Shown one piece after another: positions 1 through 5,827 of a DNA stretch of 5,992 nucleotides. The stretch spans positions 1 through 5,992 of the forward strand of contig JAUWKY010000163.1 in NCBI GenBank assembly GCA_030613915.1. The letters are read 5' to 3'. This stretch comes from Syntrophobacterales bacterium. GTDB lineage: Bacteria; Desulfobacterota; Syntrophobacteria; BM002. Each line of letters begins with the position of its first letter. Positions within the stretch are counted from its first letter, which is position 1. The notes beneath the pieces are model-generated. The model made no database searches. It saw only the letters and a program-made list of their open reading frames with translations, and was not told the DNA's origin. The position numbers and the translations under genes are program-made.

Positions 1-153
1 CAGGGCGATCCCAGTGAATGCGGAGATTTATCCGAGTAGAAAGCATAACTTGGAATGCGGAACAGGGAACTTGCCGATAAATCCGAAATAGGGCAAATGC
101 CTAAAGTGAACTAAAATGATCTAAAATGTCTAAAGTTCTCGAAATGGTATCCC
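1..153. other. Gene-free left edge with short direct repeats
   Basis: No convincing coding region is seen here. The 9-mer GAATGCGGA occurs twice (16-24 and 53-61), and a four-copy CTAAARTG-like array lies at 101-137 (separate entry). The stretch is downstream of the minus-strand Mut7-C gene, so it is that gene's 3' flank. I looked for a hairpin followed by a T-run on the minus strand and found none that would serve as a clear intrinsic terminator. Confidence 0.5.
101..137. repeat. Short tandem repeat, 4 x CTAAARTG, about 10-bp period
   Basis: CTAAAGTG (101), CTAAAATG (111), CTAAAATG (121) and the degenerate CTAAAGTT (130) follow one another with periods of 10, 10 and 9 bp. The array ends about 16 bp beyond the stop codon of the minus-strand Mut7-C gene. 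The near-helical period puts the units on one face of the DNA. Whether it binds a protein or is simply an intergenic repeat of this genome cannot be told from one copy. Confidence 0.7.
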
Positions 154-633
154 TTATCGGCCATCTGAATAGTCTGTATTTGCCAGTATCTCCTCCAGCT
201 GCTGGCGCATCTTTTCTGAATGACTTCCTGACCAGTAGACCTTGCCGCAATCGCAGCAACGATGAAACTGGTTCTGTGTCTGGTAAATGTAATCTGGCAC
301 CTCTGCGCGAACTTCCTCCCTGTTGACTGTCTCGAGTAGGCAGTTACAGCCGAGGCACCGACTGAAGAGCCCGGCAGCGATCATGGCCAGACGCAGCCCT
401 TGGACCACCTCACGGAGCTGCTTTTTGGGCTCATTGGCATTAACAACGAAAATTTTGCCCAGCTGCTGCCATGCCCCGCCCCCGCGGCCCCTGGTCAGGA
501 AAATCCTACCCTCTCGCAGCCGCTCCGCAATCTCTTCATCCGCGGCCTGTCGTAAATATACTACGTCATATCCGAGGACTCTTAACCACTTTGCCAGTTT
601 TCCCAGCATGCGGTCGGCAACGAAACGCTGCAT
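154..633 (-). CDS. Mut7-C RNase domain protein (PIN-like fold plus zinc ribbon)
   Basis: This 159-residue protein matches the Mut7-C family (formerly DUF82), named after the C-terminal part of the C. elegans exonuclease Mut-7 and predicted to be a PIN-like RNase. The N-terminal signature FVADRMLGKLAKWLRVLGYD (residues 4-23) is highly characteristic and contains Asp7 and Asp23; Asp32-Glu34 and the REGRIFLTR strand (40-48) follow. A C-terminal zinc ribbon is formed by Cys93-x2-Cys96 and Cys126-x2-Cys129, followed by the family's YWSGSH segment (133-138). The start chosen is ATG at 633, with AGAGG 10 bp upstream; a TTG at 663 would add ten residues unlike the family. One oddity: the family's usual TRD motif reads TRG (Gly49), so one expected acidic residue is absent. 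The protein is probably cytoplasmic and its substrate is unknown. It lies 235 bp downstream of the lipoprotein pair, so it may be transcribed separately. Family assignment is strong; RNase activity is inferred. Confidence 0.9.
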   Translation of the reverse strand: MQRFVADRMLGKLAKWLRVLGYDVVYLRQAADEEIAERLREGRIFLTRGRGGGAWQQLGKIFVVNANEPKKQLREVVQGLRLAMIAAGLFSRCLGCNCLLETVNREEVRAEVPDYIYQTQNQFHRCCDCGKVYWSGSHSEKMRQQLEEILANTDYSDGR

Positions 634-695
634 TAGAAAACCGCCTCTATTGCAAAACAGCAACGCCCAGTTTTTTGAGATTATGAACCGCAGAA

Positions 696-710
696 TCCGC
701 CGGAGGCGGA
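696..710. repeat. Small REP-like palindrome
   Basis: TCCGCC-GGA-GGCGGA forms a 6-bp GC-rich stem with a 3-nt loop. It sits 63 bp upstream of the Mut7-C start codon. No T-run follows on either strand, so it does not look like an intrinsic terminator. Its form is that of the short GC-rich palindromes often dispersed in bacterial intergenic DNA; a regulatory role is possible but unsupported. Confidence 0.55.
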
Positions 711-727
711 CTAGGTTCCAGACTTTA

Positions 728-808
728 AGGTGTCAGGTGTCAGGGAAAAGAAACTAAAAAGCTGAAACCTGAACACTGAAACCTCCATCCGTCCTGAACA
801 CTGAAACC
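728..808. repeat. Intergenic repeat cluster (AGGTGTC tandem and CTGAACACTGAAACC copies)
   Basis: AGGTGTC is repeated in tandem at 728-734 and 735-741. The 16-mer CCTGAACACTGAAACC occurs exactly at 768-783 and again at 793-808, and partial units (CTGAAAC at 762, CGAACAC at 809) flank it. The repeats are low in complexity and non-coding in either direction. They look like remnants of a longer array downstream of the DUF4292 gene. Confidence 0.7.
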
Positions 809-868
809 CGAACACTTCTGACCTGACGCTGAGAACAAGGTTTTCGATGTAAAACAAAGGACGCGGGA

Positions 869-1732
869 TTACCGGGGAACGATCTCGATTCCCTCAGGCA
901 GAGCGAGATGAAAGACACTTGCGTCTAAATCTTCGTTGATTGCAAACTGCTGGTAGCGAATACTGAGATGGGCTTGGCCTCCCTCCATCACAATGCTTCT
1001 GGGGTAAAATGATCCATCAATAGAAACAAAGTCAGAAAACTTGGCCTCAAACTTGCCTTCATTTCCCTGCACTCGTTCAATCCTGGTCACGATCAGATCC
1101 TCACCCTCGAGCCAGATCCTTTGCCTCAGCCGGGCAGGCTTGTTTTCCAGTTGCAGCATGAAACTCTCATCGTCACTCAACCTGAAGAGTTTTGCTTGTA
1201 CCTGGTGCCATGGCGGTACAATTCCCGCCAACAGCAGGAGGGCCTCCCGATCCTGCAATGGAAATTTGATGAGTCTTGCCAGAGTGCCACTTGAGGCCAA
1301 ACCTTGATAGGCATGCTTTCGACCGGGCTCCCAGATTGTAAATTGGTGGCCATCGCTCACTGCGTATAGGAGGGGATTTCCGAACAAGCCTACCACTTCC
1401 AACCGTAAAGAATCAGGAAATTCACTGAGGAGGAAGGCTTTCCCCGACCAGCGCTGTTTCCCGCCTTGCACTCGGATGGTGCCGACCGCACGGAAACTAA
1501 AAAGGTGGTTCTGTCTTTGTTCCAGTCGGGCAACAACCAAAGAAACCGGCAGGTCTGCCGGTTCGTAAATGGGTACCTCCTTGGCGCAGCCGCTGAAAAA
1601 GAACAATAGATAAACGTTGATTAATAGCGATACCAGCCGCAGCGGCCCAGCCGCTGCTTTACTTAATCTACGCCATTTTAGCTCAGGCCCCATGGCCTTC
1701 CTGTCTAAATTCAAACCAGGCCCCGAGTTCAC
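869..1732 (-). CDS. DUF4292-type, LolB-like outer-membrane lipoprotein
   Basis: The product is a predicted lipoprotein of 287 residues. A basic stretch (K19, R22, R23, K26, R32) leads into a hydrophobic segment (about 33-45) ending in the lipobox FFSGC, with the acylated Cys at 49. The mature part has a run of beta-strand-like segments (FRAVGTIRVQGGKQRWSGKA, DSLRLEVVGLFGNPLLYAVSD, then the C-terminal FYPRSIVMEGGQAHLSIRY), the pattern of DUF4292 proteins, which share the LolA/LolB half-barrel fold. I infer a role in receiving or placing lipoproteins or lipid at the outer membrane. The start taken is GTG at 1732, overlapping the TPR stop as GTGA with GAGGGG six bases upstream, which suggests translational coupling. 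ATG at 1693 (AGGA five bases upstream) is a real alternative giving 274 residues and a shorter signal sequence. Family assignment is good; the LolB-like function is inferred from fold family and gene order. Confidence 0.78.
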   Translation of the reverse strand: MNSGPGLNLDRKAMGPELKWRRLSKAAAGPLRLVSLLINVYLLFFFSGCAKEVPIYEPADLPVSLVVARLEQRQNHLFSFRAVGTIRVQGGKQRWSGKAFLLSEFPDSLRLEVVGLFGNPLLYAVSDGHQFTIWEPGRKHAYQGLASSGTLARLIKFPLQDREALLLLAGIVPPWHQVQAKLFRLSDDESFMLQLENKPARLRQRIWLEGEDLIVTRIERVQGNEGKFEAKFSDFVSIDGSFYPRSIVMEGGQAHLSIRYQQFAINEDLDASVFHLALPEGIEIVPR

Positions 1733-3483
1733 TGAGCCCCCTCAATGTTTGCTTTTTTCTTGCTCTCCTCGAGCTTGGATTCCAACTGCTTCGGGTTTTC
1801 ATGACCGAGACGCAAGGCGCGCTCATAAGCCTCCTGCGCTTCCGGCCATCTGCCAAGAGCCTGGTATGTATCTCCAAGGTGCTCAGTGATCAGCGGATCT
1901 TCTGGCAGTCGATCCAGTGCCTTCTGAATCCACACGAGCGCTTCACTGTGGCGGCCCATCTTGAAATATACCCAGCCCAGACTATCGGTAATGTAGCCAT
2001 CTTCCGGCTTAATCTGCAGAGCGCGTTTAACAAACTCCTCTGCCTCCTCCAATCTTATGCCCATTTCCGCTAGAGAGTAGCCCAGATAATTGAGAGCATT
2101 GGCAGCCTTGGGGTCCAAAGCGATCACTTTTTCCATCTCGACAATGCTATCGTGCCGGTCCCCCATTTTATCCAGAACGACACCGAGACGAAAATGCAGG
2201 CGTTGTTGGCCTGGAGCCATCTTCAGACCTTGTCTCAAAACCGCCTCTGCTTCATCAAAGCGCTTGAGCGTTTCATACATGTTCCCCAGGTAAAGGTAGC
2301 CGTCCTCTTCCTCAGGGTGGTTTTCTATTACTTCCTCGAGAGTAGCAATGGCCTCATCCACATCCCCTCGCTTCTCCAGAATAAGTGCACGATGGAGTCT
2401 GGCTTTCAGTCCGTAGGGGCCGGAGGCAGGAATTGCATCGAACTCGGCCAAGGCTAGCTCAAAATCCTCCTTCTCTTCGTAGGCTATTCCCAGGTAGTAA
2501 CGAATCTGTTCGCTTTCGGGGTGTCCCGCCAGAAGAGTGTTGAAGACTTCTATGGCCTGGTCATATTCTTCCAGCTCCAGGTGGAGGAGGCCGACCTTAC
2601 TCCGCATCTCCAAGCCCTTCTCCTCTGGACCCATTATCTTTTGAAACTCGGCCAGAGCCTCACGGTAGTCATTCTGCCTCAGGTAAAGATCGCCAAGCTT
2701 GGATCGAGCTTGCTTGTTCTCTGGATCAAACTCCAGGATTTTCTTGTATGTCCCCTCTGCATCATCATAGCGGTTTTGCAGTTCGTAGAGATAAGCCAGG
2801 TCCATGAGGGCCATTTCGAGATCAGGTCTGATTTCAAGAGCCTTTTTGTAGTATTTCTCTGCTTCATTGTATTCCTTGAGCTCCAGTTCCATCCGGGCGA
2901 GATAATAATTTGCCACAGGATTTTCAGGATCCAGATTCACGAGTTCATTCAGAACCTCACGGGCCTCCTCATATCTACTCTGGCCAGCGTAGAGAGAAGC
3001 CAGCCAGAGCCTGGCCTTTTGTTGTTTCGGATCCAGATCGAGCACTGCCCGGTATTCGGCAATGGCTCGGTCCGTCTGTTTGAGACTGCTGTACAGTCCA
3101 GCGAGCATCATTCTCGTTTTGATTGACTGAGGATCTAGATTTCTGGCTCTCTGTGCCGCCTCGATGGCCTTTGCATTCTGGCCTTGGCGCAGGTAGAAGG
3201 TGGCTAACTCCCCAAAAAGATAGGCGGCCGCGGGGTCTGCTTCCGCGGCTATTTCAAGTTCACTCAATGCTTCTTTTACCCGGTTTTGATAAAGAAGCTG
3301 ACGTGATCGGAGAAAATGGTAGTAGGCGTCAGTGCGGGAGCTCAAGTGGAGTTTTGCCCGCGCTTGCTGGGCGGCAATCTCCTCTTCCGTGGCCACCTTT
3401 CGTCCAGAAAGAGCGCAACCCCAAAGTAGTGACAACACAAGCAGAGCAATCAGTATAAGAGCAGAATGGTGTCGCATAACCAC
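1729..3483 (-). CDS. Lipoprotein with about 15 TPR repeats
   Basis: This 584-residue protein starts with a type II signal peptide: two His and an Arg, a hydrophobic core (residues 8-20) and lipobox LLWGC with Cys at 23. About 15 consecutive 33-35-residue TPR units run from roughly residue 53 to 565, each with the alternating small/large pattern and a closing Asp-Pro or equivalent (for example NLDPQ, DLDPK, NLDPE, EFDPE, ALDPK). The last units (NYLGYSLAEMG, DSLGWVYFKMG) resemble TPR proteins encoded beside lolB in Pseudomonas. The tail is Lys/Glu-rich (ESKKKAN). TPRs are protein-binding scaffolds, so this is probably a membrane-attached adaptor acting with the DUF4292 lipoprotein it overlaps. 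GTG at 3483 is chosen because AGGTGA is ideally spaced; ATG at 3477 is two codons inside. An in-frame TGA just upstream excludes longer starts. A repeat element begins only 30 bp upstream. The partner is unknown. Confidence 0.9.
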   Translation of the reverse strand: MVMRHHSALILIALLVLSLLWGCALSGRKVATEEEIAAQQARAKLHLSSRTDAYYHFLRSRQLLYQNRVKEALSELEIAAEADPAAAYLFGELATFYLRQGQNAKAIEAAQRARNLDPQSIKTRMMLAGLYSSLKQTDRAIAEYRAVLDLDPKQQKARLWLASLYAGQSRYEEAREVLNELVNLDPENPVANYYLARMELELKEYNEAEKYYKKALEIRPDLEMALMDLAYLYELQNRYDDAEGTYKKILEFDPENKQARSKLGDLYLRQNDYREALAEFQKIMGPEEKGLEMRSKVGLLHLELEEYDQAIEVFNTLLAGHPESEQIRYYLGIAYEEKEDFELALAEFDAIPASGPYGLKARLHRALILEKRGDVDEAIATLEEVIENHPEEEDGYLYLGNMYETLKRFDEAEAVLRQGLKMAPGQQRLHFRLGVVLDKMGDRHDSIVEMEKVIALDPKAANALNYLGYSLAEMGIRLEEAEEFVKRALQIKPEDGYITDSLGWVYFKMGRHSEALVWIQKALDRLPEDPLITEHLGDTYQALGRWPEAQEAYERALRLGHENPKQLESKLEESKKKANIEGAQ

Positions 3484-3512
3484 ATTTCACCTACGTTCAG
3501 ATGAATCGCCTC

Positions 3513-3702
3513 CTCTAGCCCGCATATTTCATGAATTGCTGTCGCGAGACCGTGAAGATGGGTGTGCCACCGGGCAACCGCAGGGGGTTAGATCCGAGGC
3601 GTACCTGAACGGTACGTCGCAGGGTCCGACACCCGAGGACGCACGAAAGCACGCCCATATCCGTGGTCGTAGTAGGCCATTCATGAGATATGCGAGCTAA
3701 AG
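3513..3702 (+). mobile_element. MITE-like fold-back repeat element, complete copy
   Basis: This 190-bp non-coding unit is bounded by 24-bp imperfect terminal inverted repeats (3513-3536 and 3679-3702, three mismatches) built around CGCATATTTCATGAAT. Inside, GACCGTG (3548-3554) pairs with CGTGGTC (3662-3668), ATGGGTGTGC (3558-3567) pairs with GCACGCCCAT (3649-3658), and a central hairpin CGTACC-TGAAC-GGTACG lies at 3600-3616, so most of the unit can fold back on itself. A second inverted copy lies at the window's right edge, about 86% identical by eye over 162 bp. TA dinucleotides sit at 3516-3517 and 3698-3699, just outside the most conserved part of the repeats, compatible with insertion at TA. 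There is no transposase, so it would be non-autonomous; its parent element is not identifiable here. It lies 30 bp upstream of the TPR lipoprotein start. A structured-RNA or REP/BIME-like role is the alternative. Confidence 0.8.
3600..3616. repeat. Central hairpin of the fold-back element
   Basis: CGTACC and GGTACG form a perfect 6-bp stem around the 5-nt loop TGAAC. The other copy has the same stem (5913-5929) with a changed loop (GTTTA on the plus strand), so the stem is kept while the loop varies. It forms the tip of the larger fold of the element. Confidence 0.75.
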
Positions 3703-3776
3703 TCTCCAGTCCGGGTTATCTTGTTGTGAGTAAAAGCCCGAGACGAAGGATTGTTCACAATGGCAAGAGAGCCTCA

Positions 3777-3805
3777 TGAAGAACCTGGGCTAAGTACTTT
3801 ATAAT
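3777..3805 (+). promoter_or_regulatory. Candidate sigma-70 promoter upstream of the MEMO gene
   Basis: A perfect -10 hexamer TATAAT lies at 3800-3805. The best -35 at 17-bp spacing is TGAAGA (3777-3782), matching only three of six consensus positions. The surrounding DNA is AT-rich downstream. If used, the transcript would have an untranslated leader of over 200 nt. The call rests on the -10 box alone. Confidence 0.33.
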
Positions 3806-3861
3806 GTTGAAATAACACATTTTATTGAAACAGTCAAACACTTTAATTGTCCAGAAAATCG

Positions 3862-3890
3862 TTGCTCGAGCTGCTCTTTTTCACTATACT
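3862..3890 (+). promoter_or_regulatory. Second candidate promoter upstream of the MEMO gene
   Basis: TTGCTC (3862-3867) and TATACT (3885-3890) are separated by exactly 17 bp. The -10 box matches five of six consensus positions, the -35 three of six. It would give a leader of about 135 nt, shorter than for the upstream candidate. The two cannot be ranked from sequence alone. Confidence 0.3.
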
Positions 3891-4031
3891 GGAGTCCCGT
3901 CTCAAATCAGAAACTGCTTCTGGTCAATTGAGCCGTATTCCACTCTACGAAGCCAGCCAGATCTACATTGCGGGGCGGTGGCAGGGGGCAAATGCACCGC
4001 CAGGAAGCTATAGCAATAACGAGGCCAACCT

Positions 4032-5258
4032 ATGAGCGGAGAACTACCTAGATTGCGGGATCGTCTGGAAGCCATCCCCATTAGACAAGGTCAGGAGGTA
4101 TACGTTGCGCTTCGGGACCTGGAGGGATTGAATCCGGAGACCCTGGTCCTGAGCCCCCAGGCCTACTTTCTTGTTACCCTTATGGACGGATCCAATTCGG
4201 TGGTGGATATCCAGGCCGCCCATATGCGCAGGTTTGGTGACATGCTATTTCGTGAAAAACTCGATGGACTCATCCAGACACTGGATGATTACCTTTTTCT
4301 GGATAATGAAAACAGCCGTGCTCGCATGCGGCAACTGATCGATGAGTTTAGCAACCAATCTACCCGCCTGCCTTGCCACGCGGGAGTCAGCTATGAACAG
4401 GATCCTGAAGATCTCCGCCTCCAGCTACAAAGCTTCTTTAACCCGGAAAACGGCGGCCCGGGCGATCCTCGGCCGGCTCAGTCAAGGAAAACGATAGCCG
4501 CTTTGATGGCTCCACATATTGACCTGCGCGCAGGTGGTCCGTGCTTTGCTTATGCCTACAAGGCCTTGGTTGAAGCGAGCCCTGTGAGCACCTGCGTTAT
4601 CCTCGGTACCGGCCATGAACCGCTGGCCAACTGCTTCGCTCTGAGCCGTAAAAACTTCGAAACTCCGTTGGGCTTGGTTGCAGCGGACAACGACTTCATT
4701 GACGAATTGACCAGTCGCTGTTCTCTGGACCTTCTCGCGGACGAGTTCGCACACCGGCGTGAACACACCATTGAGTTCCAGACCCTTTTTTTGAGTCTAC
4801 TTTTGCCGAATGTTCGCATTGTGCCCATCCTCTGCTCTTTTGCGGTGGAAGAACTCGAGCAGCGTAGCACTGACATTCTCACCATGGTTTACTCGCTCAG
4901 AGAAACTCTGGACTCTTACCCACACCCAGTTTGTCTGGTTAGCAGTGTGGACCTGGCCCATATCGGTCCCCGTTATGGCGATCCGTTCCGGCCCCACGCG
5001 GGAACGGTGCGGGAACACGAGGAAGCCGACCGCCAGCTGCTCGAAACCATGGCAGCCGCGGACGCTGACACCTTCGCCAACACCCTGGTGCGTGAACGCA
5101 ATCGCCGCCGCATCTGCGGACTTCCACCCCTCTATACCATGCTCAAAACCCTGGAGAGCACGGTGGAGGGAGAACTCCTACGCTACGACTACACCGAGGT
5201 GGATGGTGAAGGTTCTTTCGTCACCTTCGGCAGCATGGCGTTTTATGAACGCACTTGA
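4032..5258 (+). CDS. MEMO-family protein (AmmeMemoRadiSam system protein B) with extra N-terminal domain
   Basis: Residues about 150-408 form a MEMO domain, a family related to the LigB-type extradiol dioxygenase fold. Visible signatures are APHIDLRAGG (His162), LGTGHE (His195), the EHTIEFQ segment (Glu244-His245), SSVDLAHIGPRYGD (Asp307, His310) and RRICGLPP (Cys362). His162, His195 and Cys362 correspond to the metal-ligand His/His/Cys of human MEMO1, so the metal site appears intact. In bacteria this family is often encoded with an AMMECR1 protein and a radical SAM enzyme; neither is in this window. Residues 1-110 are an additional domain (LRDLEGL, then TLMDGSNSVVDIQAAHMRRFG) that looks like a small helical or winged-helix module, perhaps PqqD-like; that comparison is only inference. 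The total length, 408, exceeds the roughly 260-300 of free-standing members because of this part. ATG at 4032 is preceded by GAGG with seven-base spacing. The biochemical reaction is not established. Confidence 0.88.
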   Translation: MSGELPRLRDRLEAIPIRQGQEVYVALRDLEGLNPETLVLSPQAYFLVTLMDGSNSVVDIQAAHMRRFGDMLFREKLDGLIQTLDDYLFLDNENSRARMRQLIDEFSNQSTRLPCHAGVSYEQDPEDLRLQLQSFFNPENGGPGDPRPAQSRKTIAALMAPHIDLRAGGPCFAYAYKALVEASPVSTCVILGTGHEPLANCFALSRKNFETPLGLVAADNDFIDELTSRCSLDLLADEFAHRREHTIEFQTLFLSLLLPNVRIVPILCSFAVEELEQRSTDILTMVYSLRETLDSYPHPVCLVSSVDLAHIGPRYGDPFRPHAGTVREHEEADRQLLETMAAADADTFANTLVRERNRRRICGLPPLYTMLKTLESTVEGELLRYDYTEVDGEGSFVTFGSMAFYERT

Positions 5259-5265
5259 TAGAAAT

Positions 5266-5727
5266 CTACAATCTTAAATCTCTTTTTCGGCGCTGATTAG
5301 AATGGGTTTTTTGCTGGAGGTGGTCGAAGACGCTAAAGGAGACAAACTCTCGATCTTTTTCTGAGATTATGATGAAGCGAACTGCTGCCCCTCGGCGCGT
5401 GCTGTCGTCGTTGTCGCAGGGGATGTTTGTTCTGACCACCTCGGCGGTAATCTCCAGAGCCGCTCTTACGGGGGGTCTAATGGTCAGAGTGACGATTTCC
5501 ATCAATGACAGCTGTTGCGTAAAGCAGAGTAATGCTCCGCTGGCACTGACATTTACCGTTCTGCCCTCACAACTGTCGCGATCCGTTTTTATGACAACAG
5601 GCCATGCGATTTCTGCTCGCATTTCCATACGTTTCTTCTGCTCTTGCCTGTGGTAGTACTCGTCCTTGGCAAGCAGGAGCAGAACAAGGGCAATAAATCC
5701 GCCTATTAAGATCCATCCTAAAGACAT
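5266..5727 (-). CDS. Membrane-anchored PilZ-domain protein
   Basis: This 153-residue protein begins with one strongly hydrophobic transmembrane helix (residues 3-20), followed by a charged linker (KDEYYHRQEQKK), which places the rest in the cytoplasm. The remainder fits a PilZ domain: RxxxR at Arg33-Arg37 and the NxSxxG motif at Asn59-Ser61-Gly64, the two elements that bind cyclic-di-GMP, then beta strands (EIVTLTIRPP, LEITAEVVRT) and the closing GAAVRFIIISEKDREFV. Both binding motifs are intact, so ligand binding is plausible. The tail is basic (SNQRRKRDLRL). It has no attached output domain, so it probably acts through a partner protein. ATG at 5727 follows AAGGA at short spacing. The gene converges on the MEMO gene with 7 bp between stops and no evident shared terminator. 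The fold-back element copy begins about 100 bp upstream of its start. The family call is good; the target process is unknown. Confidence 0.82.
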   Translation of the reverse strand: MSLGWILIGGFIALVLLLLAKDEYYHRQEQKKRMEMRAEIAWPVVIKTDRDSCEGRTVNVSASGALLCFTQQLSLMEIVTLTIRPPVRAALEITAEVVRTNIPCDNDDSTRRGAAVRFIIISEKDREFVSFSVFDHLQQKTHSNQRRKRDLRL

Positions 5728-5827
5728 CTTTCCTTATAGTAGATCCCGGATATCACTGGGGCAGAACAGGGTGAAGGTGAAAGTGCATCTCTATTTCGAA
5801 CGCAGCAGGTGCGCTCATAACCCTCAG
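5728..5827. other. Upstream region of the PilZ gene
   Basis: This 100-bp gap between the PilZ start and the second fold-back element must hold the native PilZ promoter unless transcription starts inside the element. On the minus strand a TACTAT-like box lies within about 15 bp of the start codon, too close to leave room for the ribosome binding site, and no good -35 is seen. No promoter is therefore called. Confidence 0.4.

Larger units (their letters stand above)
634..868. other. Spacer with palindrome and short repeats
   Basis: This spacer between the Mut7-C and DUF4292 genes, both on the minus strand, shows no credible gene. It holds a compact palindrome (696-710), a tandem 7-mer (728-741) and a 16-bp direct repeat (768-783 and 793-808). 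A minus-strand CATAAT (685-680) could be a -10 box for the Mut7-C gene, but I find no matching -35, so it is not called as a promoter. No strong intrinsic terminator is visible after the DUF4292 stop; only a weak 5-bp GTTTT/AAAAC pairing lies near 840-855. Confidence 0.5.
3703..4031. other. Leader region of the MEMO gene, no convincing gene
   Basis: This 329-bp stretch runs from the fold-back element to the MEMO start codon. It contains an interrupted palindrome ATTGT-TC-ACAAT (3750-3761), two sigma-70-like promoter candidates (separate entries) and GAGG at 4021-4024, the ribosome binding site of the MEMO gene, seven bases before its ATG. A TTG-started frame (3847-4035) overlaps the MEMO start as ATGA, but it has no ribosome binding site and no recognisable domain. 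It is not called as a gene. Confidence 0.5.

Noticed and set aside
634..663. TTG start ten codons upstream for the Mut7-C protein
   Set aside because: The added residues do not resemble the family, and the ATG at 633 has a suitable AGAGG upstream.
2521..3126. A 201-codon plus-strand open frame inside the TPR gene
   Set aside because: It is antisense to a clear TPR repeat gene; its composition reflects the opposite strand's repeats and it matches no family.
3509..3514. Perfect minus-strand AGGAGG upstream of the TPR gene
   Set aside because: It is 25 bp from the GTG start, and an in-frame TGA lies just before that start, so it cannot serve a longer TPR protein. No other start codon with a credible frame follows at the right distance.
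3724..3760. CRP-like TGTGA...TCACA site
   Set aside because: The half-sites are separated by 25 or more bases instead of six, so it does not fit a CRP-type operator.
3847..4035. A 62-codon TTG-started frame overlapping the MEMO start as ATGA
   Set aside because: It has no ribosome binding site before the TTG, no recognisable domain, and a promoter-like box lies inside it. The overlap could be chance, so it is described but not called as a gene.
4810..5277. A 155-codon plus-strand open frame within the MEMO gene
   Set aside because: It is another reading frame of conserved MEMO sequence, and its translation is rich in Pro, Arg, Ser and Trp like typical out-of-frame shadows.
5256..5300. Shared terminator between the convergent MEMO and PilZ genes
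   Set aside because: No stem followed by a T-run was found in or around the 7-bp gap; the T-run near 5282 lacks a preceding hairpin.
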